DNA from: Pestalotiopsis fici W106-1
Taxonomy: Eukaryota > Ascomycota > Sordariomycetes > Amphisphaeriales > Sporocadaceae
Assembly: GCF_000516985.1 (NCBI RefSeq)
Contig: NW_006917092.1
Location: 5,583,888 to 5,647,887, forward strand
Length of the DNA: 64,000 nucleotides
Direction: 5' to 3'
A program made the translations under genes and the position numbers. The notes under the pieces are model-generated. The model did not search any database. It saw nothing but the letters and a program-made list of their open reading frames with translations, and was not told where the DNA came from. Of the stretch, positions 43,691 through 55,608 are shown one piece after another (position 1 is the stretch's first letter; the number at the start of each line of letters is the position of its first letter).

Positions 43691-46600
43691 GGTAGCTGCA
43701 AAATTCCCGTGTCACCGGCTCAAAGAGACACGCTATTCATGTAGGCCACAAGCCTACGCCACGGTCCAAGAAGATGGGGGGCCCGCGTTGTTTATCTTGA
43801 CCGCGGGTTTGACGCTTCATGCATATTCAAGACTCGTAGTGAGCCACGACAGATTGTCGAGGAAATGGGCAAGAAAACTCAAGTCAGAGAGAGTAGGGCA
43901 CAAACGATGGATCTGCTACAACGATCCAATGTCACGGTAGGATGCTGTAGGTAACGTGTAGCCTGATTGATGTTTTTTTGGGGGGGTCTGATTTGGGGAA
44001 TGTTCCCCAGCTCAGCTCCAGCCACTCAACGTGCCTCTGGGGCATCTTACAACTGTGGGGGAGCGGAAAGGCAAGCGCCAAAATTGGCGAATCCCGGCTG
44101 AAAAAGTATAACGTCATGGTTCGAACCTAAGGGAGAGAGGGAAAAGCCACAAACATGCCAAGGACGAGTTGTCAACAAGAACGAAGGGGACTTTCCTCCG
44201 GATTATTGATAAACTTGAATGATGCAGGACATGTATCCATGTTAATCACTGCCCAATGCAACACTCTAGATCATATCGGCTTGGCAGGTGTTATACTGTA
44301 AAATGCTCTCACATCCTTGCAGATTCTATACTCCAGACCCATTTACGGTGCTACAGTGTTGATCTTTCTCCTCAAAACTAATCTGACACATCTGTCGGAT
44401 CCAAGAACATCACGTACAACTAGGTAGCGGGCCGTGCAATTATTCCTAGGCATATTTTATTGCGACCCTAGTGTTGTAACGAAGACTGGGCAGTCCAAAG
44501 CTATTTGCGCGCATCCGCAGCTTGTTTATACTCCAGAATATATGGTCCCTTTTCCTACTTACCAGAGACAGACGATCTTGGATGTGGCGCAAGGACAGAC
44601 TTGGGGTTTGTTCGCAGATATCTCTCTTACATTCTCAAAGCTAGAGTTCGCAGAGGATGGCCTTGGTGGCCGGAGATGATGTGTTGCAAGCCGATAGAAT
44701 CATAATTGGCCCAGTTTCCATAGTTTGATGGATACGTGCCATTATGATACCATGAGGTCAATATTTGATAGCCAGAATATATTTATTTCGATGTCACCAA
44801 AGCTAGACTCATCTCCTTGGAGTCACTTCTGAGTATTGGCGCTGATGCCCGTCAAGACTCTCCAGGACTCAGCAGCTTGCCTTGAGTGAGCAGCGTAACC
44901 TTGGGAGGTTCCATTGATTACATACGAAATGCATGGTGGTCAGTAATCATATCGAAAGACTATAGTCAGTCTCCTTGTGTATGCACGGAAGAAGTAGAAA
45001 TTCCAAGTCTCGTGCCTTCTTCGTTACTCATGCTGTAGTCTGTAGTCTTCTTTCAATTATCCCGTCAGGGTTTTGTATCAAGAGAGTCGCTCAATGCTCT
45101 TTTTGGTTGAATCAACTCGACGCCTGTGACCGTATAAATACAGGAGAAGTCTTGACTTGGTGCAAAGAGGATATCGCGGCCTCTGAGACAAACTGTTGGT
45201 CGTCTTTCTCTTCCATGTTGACTTTGCACATTGAATCATTCTAACTCGGATATGAAATCGAAATAAAACAATAATTGATATCTGCACCCTTTATACAATA
45301 CTGCGAATTTCGTGGCATCTGTGGTAGTCATTGGAATCGTTCGCTACTACGATTTGGAAGCCTTTGGGCGTCCCCGGGACAGCTTCGAATTCATTTAGGG
45401 GTCTCTCTTGAGATGTAGTCTATTGAAATCATTTCGCTGGTTTCCTTTTCCTAGTGTTAAGAATACCCTTGTTTTATGAGGTACGGCTAACGGGAACTTT
45501 TGAGTGGCTGATTGCCGGAACATTCTAGTACAAAAACCGCAGGAGTGTAAACCCACTTTTCATTTTCTTGCAAGCCATCATCATTTGCTTGACTATATGG
45601 TTACTTTCTGAGATGTACATTTCTTCTTCTTCTTCGAATGCTAGAGTTCACGGCCCAGAAGAAACAGTGATGTCAGCAGTGTTGGCAAATAATATTTGAG
45701 TAGGATGGGTTTGAACTTGCATTGATGTCGTCTTGTGTTGGCTGACTTTTTTCTCTACCCGGAAATTGTAATTGCCATATTGACAGCGGCATTGTCGGAC
45801 AGTCCGGGCGGGAACTGGGGATGGATGAGATCAGGATCCGCACGGTTGACATTTGCTTAATAGTTATGATATTCATGCCGTGCGTACGATGTAGACAAGC
45901 ACGGACATGCGTTCACTCTCTGTCATCGTGTCTACAAACTCTCTGGGGGAAAACCCGACACGTTGCATGATCTTCAGACGTTTTCCAGGTCAATGAGCCG
46001 CATGACGTCTCGGCTAGAGTGTGTGTGCATGGGAAGCAGCCAAGCATCCAAACTCTTTACGCTTTGATGTGCTGCTTCCGCTTCTGCGACCGTGACTGCT
46101 GCAGCTACCCACCGATTTCGGTGCATTGGTAATAAATGTAGGAATTTGGGTGCCTACATACCATTTAAGCGAACATGTCGATGTTTTGGTTGTGTGACTC
46201 GTACTTCTCAGTGCTGATTTGATTGCATCAAACTTTAGTAGCCAATAACGGCTCCATCAATTCCCATTCAGTCTGGGGAAATGCTGTACTATGCTTGACT
46301 GGAAGATCTACCGCATCTCCCAAGGAACCGAGATAGAAGCAGAAGCATCGTAATATTGGTTCATTAATGCTTACATCCTACCTACCGAAAATACGTGTCT
46401 TTTTGCCCGCGAACCGCCCCATTGGGTCGTGGTACCTTACAGAAACCCCGGCCACTAAGGCAAGCTAAGATCGATGGACGGTGGGATAGAGGCTCAGAGG
46501 GAGACCTAGCAGGGGGTAGGACCCTGGTAGTGCACCAGAATGGAGGCTCTGGGCTGCGCTGAGCGTGGGTCAGACAGCCAACACAAACCAGACACCCATC

Positions 46601-46951
46601 AAAAGTCCATGACCTCAGGGTAGGTACCGTACCTACCGGCATGGCAAGTACGAGAGCCAAGAGCCAGCTGCGAGCACTGCACCCAGGAGAAGACCTGACG
46701 CTGTCAGGGCTGCAGGCGAAGCAAATTTCCATCGTTGCGTGCTCTATTCTGGGCCAGAGCCTTGGTTCGTACAACTCTGGCTGACTTTTTTTGAGGCTGG
46801 GAATGACGGAACAACGATCCACTTGAATTCTTTCCATGCATACCTAATGTAGGCGTCCGATCTTTTGGGAGTGGTCGGCTGGGCCAAAGACATGGTGTTG
46901 GTTGATTGCGTACGTGGATGGTCCAAGAAAATTATTATATTACCAACAGCC

Positions 46952-47091
46952 CTCTCTCTCTCTCTCTCTCNNNNNNNNNNNNNNNNNNNNNNNNNNNNNN
47001 NNNNNNNNNNNNNNNNNNNNNNNNNNNNNNNNNNNNNNNNNNNNNNNNNNNNNNNNNNNNNNNNNNNNNNCCTCCTCTCTCTCTCTCTCTC
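46952..47091. repeat. (CT)n microsatellite spanning a 100-N assembly gap
   Basis: CT repeats run directly into the N block (46971-47070) from the left and resume at 47074 on the right. The gap was evidently caused by the microsatellite; its true length is unknown because 100 N is a customary placeholder. Confidence 0.9.
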
Positions 47092-47168
47092 GCCCGTGGT
47101 CCTCGGACCTCGCTGATGAAGTCGTAAAAAAACATCTCTTGCACTTTTATGCCTCGGCGAAAAGACTT

Positions 47169-47189
47169 GACACACACACACACACACAA
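47169..47189. repeat. (CA)n microsatellite
   Basis: About ten CA units, 100 bases right of the gap. Confidence 0.85.
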
Positions 47190-47329
47190 GTACACGGACA
47201 TTGCCCGACGTTGGACGAGCGTTGTGCTCTACCGAAACATCCGTTCTCTTTTTGGATTTAAATCACGGCGGCTGCTCACCTTTCTCTCTATCTCACTCTC
47301 TCTCCTCTTGTAGGCCCTGGTTTTGCCTT

Positions 47330-47347
47330 TTTTTTTTTTTTTTTTTT
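47330..47347. repeat. Poly-T tract
   Basis: Run of about 18 T in the upstream region of the Erf4-family gene. Confidence 0.8.
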
Positions 47348-47857
47348 GGAAAGCAGATGTGCCGATAGATCCAACGATATCAAATTGGACTCTCCTTATT
47401 GGGAGGTCTTTCCGGAGAGACTGTAACCAAACTGAGGACGGAGCATATCGCCCGTTGCGCCGGTGCGCGATCGGATGCTCTCTTACGTCCAACACGGGCG
47501 TGGATAAAATTTCACGAGCAAACAGGCTTGCATTCAAGGGTTGCTTGCAGTGGTGAATGCAACTAATTTAACAAGCCACAGCCAAAAAAAAAAATCTGCC
47601 GATTCACCTACGCAGCTACGGTGGCATTCCCTGCCTACTGCCACCTAGCGGTAGGCATGCTAGAGTTGCGAGCCCTGGCTCAAATTCCGGTCCAGGTACA
47701 AGTCCTCCACGCTCTGAATTCGGCTAGTCTCATCGGCGTAGCACCCCCCCTGAGCGTAGCCAAATCCGCCGACGTCCGACACCCTCGCAGCAGCGAACCA
47801 CTAACTGGAGAGAAGGAAGGGGGTCGTGAGTCCTTCATCCTCCGTGCCTTGCATCGT

Positions 47858-47888
47858 CGTAGTAGTCGTCGTCGTCGTCGTCGTCCTC
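47858..47888. repeat. (GTC)n microsatellite
   Basis: Repeated gtc/gtag units in the presumed 5' leader of the Erf4-family gene. Confidence 0.8.
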
Positions 47889-48120
47889 ATAGACGCTTTC
47901 CTTCGACTGCGACTTCATCACCGCCTAGGCGTGCAACTTGTCTGTTCAAGACATTTCGCGTCTCTACCCAACAGCGACCCGGTGCAAGGCACGGTACACT
48001 TGCCTGTATCCACCCTCATAGCCGCTACGGTTATCAGCAAATTTACCTCTCTCCCCGTCGCTCGCTAGCCGTCTCGGCGCCTTTCCAACGGCTTCACACA
48101 CTAGCCAGCAACCCACGAGA

Positions 48121-49671
48121 TTGTCATCAGCCGCCCTAGATGAACTGCAGGAGAACCTCCGCGTCGAATCGCTCTCGCACTCACATAATCAACATCTTGA
48201 GTGTCCCATTTCAGACTCGCCGCCCTTCAGAACTGCTGTCGCCGCTGTCGATGCTGGAGTAGATCCTCGTTCAGGCGGCCCACAATCTCCGAAGCGACCA
48301 CCCGCGGGCAGAAACTTGCTCGCGAGAAAGGACAGCCAAGGTTTATTGCAATCACCATTCCGAGCCGCCGCGGCTCTTCCGCCATCTGCACCTACTGCAT
48401 CTCGACTCTGGAACCCGGCCAATTCCACCCTCTGGCTCTCACCGACGATCAAACAATCCTCCCAGCGACGACGCCCATCAACTCCTCCTCCTCCTGCTGT
48501 GCCTCTGGAGTATCCAAAAATCGACATTACTACTCAACTGATTGACGCAGCTGGCAAGGAAACCGACCATCAACATCCGCCTTCTGTTCCCCTCGAGCAG
48601 TTGCAGCAGTATCTGTCTGCAACTGCACGCAATAGTCTCCAAGTCGAAGCCAGGCTCAGTGGGGAGCACCGCGTTAGTCTTCCAAATTCAGTCCGGCATT
48701 CGTTCGATAACAAGCGTAGGCCAACCAGCCCGCCACTTGAAGAATCCTGGTCCACGGTTCCACCAAGACCTCACTTTGGTTCCAGATCAAGAACCAGCAG
48801 CTTCAAGGAAAGGGCGCGAGCTCTGAGCTTTGGACTCGTTCGGCCAACCGGGACGAACAACTCGCCAGGAGGCATTGATAAAGGGAAAAGCAAAGCAATC
48901 ATGGCATCATCAGAGCAAGGAGACCACAGGAGGTCTGCATCCCGAGATGTGGAGAGAGGTCCGGATGTGCTCCCTCGGCATAGCACCACACTTTCTATCC
49001 CAGATGGTATCGGATCCGCCATTTCTTCGAGCAACTCGTCCATCATGGGAGATCCTGATCAGCCTGACCTGGGCGAAGAATGGGGACCCCAGCATCCATG
49101 CTATCCTCACCTCAACCCGCACGTTCCCATGGACTCGGCTGATTATGCAAGCACTCGCATAATCAGAGTCCACAGAGATTGGCTCGTTCAGGGTGACTTG
49201 GCACCCACTTTTTCAAATCTCTATCCCGAGATTCTGGATCCAGCTGGTATTTCTGAGCAGGAGTTTCGGCGAATTATCGAGAAGCTAAACACCGAGCTTG
49301 TACTCATATTCAGTCCCCGGAATTGGAGAAACATTGTGGACGGAGTGCTCGGTCTGCTGACTGGCTGGATCTGGGATGACCTCGGCTTGACCAACACCAA
49401 GAGCCGACTGAGGAATCTGGAAGCCTGGATCGAGAAGTGGAATACTGAGATGGAAAAGACGGTCGGGTCTGAGGAAGGGGTCATCGCACCTAGGATTATC
49501 CCCCTGAGACGGACCGGCTACATGAATGTGAGTCAACCCATTTTCCATGATCATGATCCTGGGTACTGACAAGTTATTAAGCTCGACATACAAATTCCTG
49601 ATCCCGAAATCGCCCCTGCGCTCAGCCAACCCACGACAAGTGCCGGACCAGCAGAACATGATGCCGAGTAG
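48121..49671 (+). CDS. Erf4/Golgin A7-family protein (Ras palmitoyltransferase partner)
   Basis: Yeast Erf4 (Shr5) is the partner of the DHHC enzyme Erf2 that palmitoylates Ras at the ER. The C-terminal third carries the family block: CYPHLNPHVP (about residue 327 of the open frame), TRIIRVHRDWLVQGDLAPTF, SNLYPEILDPAGISEQEFRR, FSPRNWRNIVDGVLGLLTGW and WDDLGLTNTKSRLRNLEAWI. The N-terminal 320 residues are Ser/Pro-rich and probably disordered. Exons: up to 49527, then 49582-49671 (30 codons, LDIQIPDPEIAP). The frame is open from 48121 but has no ATG until 48901, so the true start is probably in an upstream exon not resolved here. A possible acceptor (tcatcag) lies at 48124-48130. Confidence 0.8.
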
Positions 49672-50735
49672 CAACAGCTGGGCATGGTGAAAGACAAACT
49701 ACTACCCTATAGTTGTCAGGTTCTTATCGCCTCGGCACACTCAAAGTACTTAAAAAATAATACCCCTACAGCATTTTGATGGCGCACTCAATGTGCTGCA
49801 CGACTTACGAAGATACCCAGCCCCTTTCTCCCCACCTGGTGGCCTCGGAGGATATGGAGATCACGCGAGAGAAGTTTTATTTTTCTTTCTCTTTTCCGAC
49901 TTGAGCATTGCAAAGGCGTCTTTGGTGGTTCCATAATTGATTTTCACGAAAACTTGTATGACTTACTCTGTGGAGTGTGGAAGCCTATTTGGTTGCAGGA
50001 AATTTTTATACTTAATTCAATTTACATTTCCATCTTACTATGAATAGGTCTTATACGACGTGTATGCTCCTTTTGTTCATGTTGATATGCTTCACTCGCC
50101 CCCCCTTCCCTTCCCCTCTTACCCTACGGAATTGGACAAGAGTCTCGTCAACCGTGTCCACAAAAGGATGCCTAGACGACATTCTCCGTGATGCTATCAA
50201 TAAACACAGTGCTGAGACCTTTGACTTGTTATCTAGCAGGCCACGGCACCCGTCGCGTGAAAGCTGCCCTTCTTTAGCTCCTCAGAATCTCTTAACTTGT
50301 TGCGAATGCTTGCCACATAGACACCTTACTCCGCACAATCGATTTGCCTTGCTCGAGTCCACCATTTTGCGAAAATAAGGCAGCTTGTCTGACACTGTAG
50401 TCAATACTTCATGCTGTTAAATGACCATGGCTCCTTGATCGAGTTGAGCAAACTCGTGTCACCGATATACGTGGCGTGAGTCATTATTTCGTCGTAGAAT
50501 ATCAGTGCCCCGCCTGAGAATTATCTTTGGGCAGATTCTCCGGGACCCTAAAATGATTGGGGAGTCTTGGGGTAGCCAAAAGGACTTGCTTCCTGTGTGG
50601 TAACCAACAAAGCCAGAAGAGGTTTTTCCATATCAACTTTGATGGGTGCTTGAGTACAGAAATCCTTTCTGATGGTGTGAAGCCGTGTATCTCTTGGCTA
50701 TCTTATTGTCAAGTCTATCAGCAGAATGACTCTTC
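49672..50735. other. Convergent intergenic region
   Basis: No gene recognised between the Erf4-family gene and the regulator at 50736. Confidence 0.5.
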
Positions 50736-52702
50736 TCATCCACCAACTGGGTATATCAAGTCACGCCAAGTCCGATAGACATCTTTATCAATCACATCAG
50801 CAGCTCTGCCTGTCTGATCGAGACCACCAGCGGTCTTGTGCGCATCTCTACAGTCCTCCTTGAGCCACAGGTGCGTCGTGGCAAAAATGGACTCGCCAAT
50901 GGCGCCCTTTTGGGACATGTACAAGGACGCGGTACCGCCGTCGCGACCCGCAACCGGCATGGACACGGCATTGCGCAAGAGTCGAATCATGGTTGTCGAG
51001 TGCGCCAGCGCCTCGTGCTCCTCGGCCACCCGGTCCGGCCGTGAGATGGCGCCCAGGAGTCGGCATATCACCGCCTGGAGAGAGCATCCGGCGCTCTTGA
51101 CCTCGATCCAGGGCTCCACGTCCACGGTGGCGCCTCCCGTAGTGGTGGTTTCGGGATGTTCGCTGCCCGTCAAGTGGTCGTCGTATTGGCGGCGCCACAA
51201 GTATGCTTCGGCCTTGATGGCACGGCAGAGCTGGTCCAGGTTGTGTATCTCGGCTGCCGTGGCTGCGCCGAGGCGGTCCATTAATGCATCCATCTTGGTC
51301 CACGCTATGGTCAGTTTGGCGCCCAAGGAGCCGAGCCAAATGAAATTCCGGGTTCGTAAAGAAAGACCAGAGTCTGGACGCATCAAGTCTTGCAAAAATT
51401 GCTGCCACTACAACAACATGTGTTAGCAATTGCCCATTAGGGTAGATAAATGAGTTTGAAGCAGCTCTTCCAAGTAATTTGTCTGAGCCTGCTCTCTTGG
51501 AGTACCGATTTGGGCAATGCTTGCTCATGAGACAACCCAGCCAGAGAAGGAGAGAAATGACATCAGAAGTTGCTTACTTGGGGCTCATTGAGAAAGCATG
51601 GCTGGCCTGACGTCCAAGCCTCTGATACCTGTGAAATGTGAGAATTCGACCTGCGTACTTTTGAATGGAAAGGATCCCAAGAGTGGTTTCAAAAGGTCCT
51701 GAGACACGTACTATTGAGCCAAGCATGGCAATAAATAAAGCTTTGTCAAAATGCGTCTTGAACCCTGAGGGACCTCGAGAACGGATGAGTCGAGCACTAC
51801 CTGACAGATGCTGCGACCATGCAGTCAGCCTGGACGGACCCTCAAGAAGCTGTTTCCCATCTGATTAGCCAGTGTAACATCTTCATCTCTCCGTCCAGCC
51901 ACCAGCTCACCTCGTAGACACTAATCAGCTCGGCAGCGCATAGCACGTTGGGATCTGACCACGATTCACCAGTAATCGCAGACTGCAAACTTCGCAGCGC
52001 CTTGCCATACAAGCCGGCATCTCCCGCGTCCCCGACGTAGCACGCCTCTGGGGAGGAGGTGGAGGAGAGCACCCGTTTCACCTTGACCGCGATGCAACGA
52101 AGCGCGTCGTCGAGACAGGCGGATCCGCTGCCGTATCGCGCGGGCAGGTGGGAAAAGTAGCTCTCTCTGTGCATGATGACGGACCTCAGGTTCGACGGTC
52201 CGTGTGAAAAGGACGTGTCCGTGATCCGCCAGGATGCCGCCCCGATCAACTCGTCCAGGTTCAACACGTTGAAACCGACGTCGGCAAAGAGACGCTCGAA
52301 ACCAGCCAGAGAGACGGGACTGCCGGGCCCGCTGCGCACTGCCCTTTGCTGCTCGAGAGCGGCGTAGTAACGTAATCTCTCATCATCCTCCGAAAGGTTG
52401 CTGTGGGTGGTTGTGGCGGTGACCATGTGACGGCGAGATCGCGGCGCCCAGACGTCTCGAGCGCGCTGGCTGCTCTGTAGCAACGGTACACGGGACCGCT
52501 GTATGCCATCACCGGCCGCTGCCCAGTGCCGCGGATATCCATTGGGGATTGTGCCGAAGCGTCGAAGCGGGAGCACTTGCGAAGTGACACCATTCACCGG
52601 AACAGCGGGTTCCGTGGCACGCCCAGGGGGCAGAGCACTGTCCTGAGCGCCACGGGATCTCATAATGGCCATGATATCGTCATTCCGAGACCCGGGGCGC
52701 AT
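50736..52702 (-). CDS. Fungal-specific transcription factor domain protein, no visible zinc cluster
   Basis: Exons: 52702 (or an upstream exon) to 51911, 51849-51712, 51628-51578 and 51407-50736. Splicing restores ELISVYELLEGPSRLTAWSQ, HLSGSARLIRSRGPSGF, FDKALFIAMLGSIVSEAW and PCFLNEPQWQQFLQDL, the typical order of the fungal transcription factor 2-type domain. The conserved start block GPALLFMRPGSRNDDIMAIM precedes it. The open frame continues upstream to about 52808 without an ATG, so an N-terminal exon may exist. No Zn2Cys6 motif was found upstream to 53 kb. It resembles regulator-like proteins that carry the middle domain without a zinc cluster. Role unknown. Confidence 0.7.
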
Positions 52703-53715
52703 GAAAAGCAACGCGGGCCCGGAGAAATTATCATTGATTACTGTGAAAGCGAGATACGAGGTCGCATGGCTGGCTTCGACCCCAGAAAAAGTTCCGAGAA
52801 TAGGAATCTATGGATGCCGCCAAGTTCCGGCAAATCGCCGCATCGGGGGGAGACTACGAGGCTGACTAACTAGTCTGAAAGCTTATCTAGATCTAGATCT
52901 GTGGGGTTGTGTTGTGAGAGATCGTAACTGGGTGAGTCTAGATCTCTCACTCCTCCTAGGATGACATGCTAGAGGTATCGACACCCAGTCGACGGATGTG
53001 GCAATGCTTTGCCTCGACTATAGACTCGAGATCAAGAATATTTGAATTCCTTTCCTGATGATCAATCAGCTGTGAAAATTTGTAGTTTTGTGAACACTTT
53101 TGATTGTTTGATCTTCTCTCAGGTTTGTATCGCCGCTCAAGCAGAAGGATTTCGTGAACCCGTAACAGACGGGAACATGGAATTAAGTCGAGGCCATCGC
53201 AAGAGACTATCGTTGAGCCCAACGCCAAAGCTTAGGAGGAGACATGCAAAAATGGATTCTCTGGTCTTCCTGAGAGAGGTATCAAAGCCTTGTCGATCCA
53301 TACTCTATCATAATAGGGCCTTGGGTACGGGTAGGCACGAGGCTCTGTATGCTGTTGTTGTGCAATGAAACATTGCTAGGTGGCCAAACAAGACTCCGTC
53401 GGCAGTCTGTTAGATAGCTATGGGCAATGCAGCATTGCACAGAGCCAGCAAACGTGGTTGCACGAATACAAGCAGATAGTTCCATGGACATTGTGGCAAA
53501 TAATCGTGACAAAAATACATTTGGGTATCACCTCCCCCCAAAAGTCCTAAAATACAAGTAGTCCTAGAACCTCAGACAGATATGTAATGACATACACATG
53601 AGACATAGGAAAAGGGTTCGCGGAGCGGAGTGTCTTTCATCATCCCACCAAGTTTTATAAAAACGCCTTTCTTTGAACATTGCGCCAATCTTCTTCTTCA
53701 ATTCCATATATTGAT
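52703..53715. other. Upstream region of the regulator-like gene and 3' flank of RIM1
   Basis: No gene recognised. A small palindromic repeat of agatct/ctagat units occurs at about 52886-52902. Confidence 0.45.
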
Positions 53716-54359
53716 TTAATCGCTGCCCTCGGCATCCTGGGTGCGGCGCAGGACCTCAAAGTTGGCTGTGGGATAAGTTGATTAGCTTCGGAATATTCTT
53801 CTTTCGAGGCACCGAGGCAAAACAAGGGCTTACTCTGGTAGATGTTGAGGAAGGACCGCGACTTGCCCTCGTTGGCCTGGTCGGGAACAGTGCTCATGAC
53901 GGCGTTGCCCTCGACGTAGACGGTAGATCTAGAGTTGATACCTTGTTAGCCAAGTGCACTTGTACAGTTTTGAACAAAGACTCTTTAGTTTGCCGTCTGA
54001 ACAGCCAATCTCTCGGGCTGTATTTCTGCAGCCATACACTTTGCTGCTCCATGATTGAGTATCAAATGACAATTTCCCCATTGTACTCACCCCTTGGGCA
54101 GGCTGGTCAGGTAGTCCCGGCGGGGACCCTCGGGCTCGAAGGCAGCGACGCGGAACCAGCTGGTGGTGCGGTTGTCGCGGGGGCCCGAGTTGGAGGCGAC
54201 GGCGTACTCGACGACCTCGCGGCCGCTGGAGGTGGCCTTGAGCTCTGGGGTGGCGGCCAAGTTGCCAATGATGGTCATCTTGGCCAGAGGGCGCGGGCTC
54301 GTGGTGGAGAATGCGCGGCGCGCGGTGAGGGCGGTTCTGCGGGCGAGGAAGGCAGACAT
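53716..54359 (-). CDS. RIM1: Mitochondrial single-stranded DNA-binding protein Rim1
   Basis: Binds single-stranded mitochondrial DNA during replication. Exons 54359-54091, 53928-53834 and 53765-53716 give 137 residues, in phase. The N-terminus is an Arg/Ser/Ala-rich mitochondrial presequence (FLARRTALTARRAFSTTS). The OB fold follows: MTIIGNLAATPELKATSSGR, YAVASNSG, TSWFRVAAFEPE, VYVEGNAVMS and SRSFLNIYQTANFEVLRR, matching bacterial SSB and yeast Rim1. A short acidic tail (DAEGSD) ends the protein. Confidence 0.93.
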
Positions 54360-55608
54360 TTTTGCTTTATTGGGTCAGATGAACCTTGTGTATCTGTTGG
54401 AAGTTGTTTATCGAGATTGAGCTCGAGGTTGTATTTTGATGTCGGAGATAGTATATCAGAAGGTGGGATCGTGACGGGTTTGGGTGGAGATTTGGAGAGA
54501 GAAGAGAGAAGACAGCTTCATTTGGCGATAGCAGCAGCAGCAGCAGCAGCAGTGATAGCGGGCGGCGCGTCGTCGCGACACCCTGGTCAATAGATTTAAG
54601 TGCAATCTTTCATGCATAAAAAATTAGGCGGAAGCAATTAAAGTGGCCGCCGCCACCACCATTATTGGCCCAAGCTCCTATTCAGTGCACTGCCCAACTG
54701 CCGCCTGTCTCGATTCGGCCGACTGGTGATTGGCCAACTGCAGGTGTCAACTAGCCGGTAGTGGAAATCTGCAGGGTTCCCAATTTGTCGATTCAATTGA
54801 AACTCGACAACGGACGTCACGGCACTCGACGCCAGAGCCGCAACTTGTATCACATTTTTCTATTCCTCTAATGAGATGATAATCACGAGACTATTTTCAT
54901 ATTTACACCTTCCGAGAACTGCATCTACTTTCAATACCGTCTGTAACGTTGAAGCTATGAGTGACTGGCAACTTGAAAGCTAAAAGGATGCGTGTGCTTG
55001 GCTGTTTTGAGGTTGGCCTTTTTCTTCTTTTCCATCTCATCCAGTCTTCTTGATGGCTACTACAATTTATAGTCACACAAAGATTCAGCTTCAGCAGAAA
55101 AGAGCCTTTTGCAGATCTGACCTCGTTAACAAGAGCACATAGCCGTGAAGGTGTTACCTAGTCTGCGTAGTCGACGAAGGATTGTGTAACTGTGATGACT
55201 GCGACAGGTTGGGATTTCTCCTTTCTGGCCCGTGAGAATGAAAATTGCAAAAGAATTCTATACACGTTCAATTGGTTACACGGTTCTACTGATTTCAACA
55301 GGCAAACAAGCATGGCAGGAGGAGCAATTGAGCATCTACATAATGGCGAACCATCTGCGTTTGTTTGGACGAAAAATCTCGTGCCTGGAGTTTAGACCAG
55401 CCACCAGCAATGTTCTTTCATTGCATCCGCCACGGCAAATCACATCACTGCAGTAACCACCATTCGGGCGTCTGCTGGTTCTAGGCAGGGTCATGTTCAG
55501 TCTGCATCATTTTTGTTCTTCAACCAAATCTTTCAAAGTGTTCACGTCTGCCCTTTTTCTGACACAATCTCCCATCCAACCCACAACAAACGCGTGCGCT
55601 CTCTCAAG
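54360..55608. other. Divergent intergenic region between RIM1 and the pheromone receptor
   Basis: Contains a (CAG)n tract near the RIM1 5' end. No gene recognised. Confidence 0.5.
54528..54552. repeat. (CAG)n microsatellite
   Basis: About eight uninterrupted CAG units in the presumed RIM1 promoter or leader. Confidence 0.9.

Larger units (their letters stand above)
43691..48120. other. Gene-poor region with scaffold gap and simple repeats
   Basis: 4.4 kb without recognisable genes. It contains the N gap, (CT)n, (CA)n and poly-T repeats and the CT-rich upstream or leader region of the Erf4-family gene. An unseen gene could be hidden in or near the gap. Confidence 0.45.

Noticed and set aside
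44110..44130. GGTTCGAACC resembling a tRNA T-loop
   Set aside because: A chance palindrome; no T-stem, anticodon arm or acceptor stem can be formed around it.
46382..46837. Minus-strand open frame of 151 codons
   Set aside because: No family resemblance, no splice context, low-complexity Pro/Ser/Arg composition near repeats.
46744..47261. Open frames running through the N block
   Set aside because: Translation of N and CT repeat; no coding evidence on either side.
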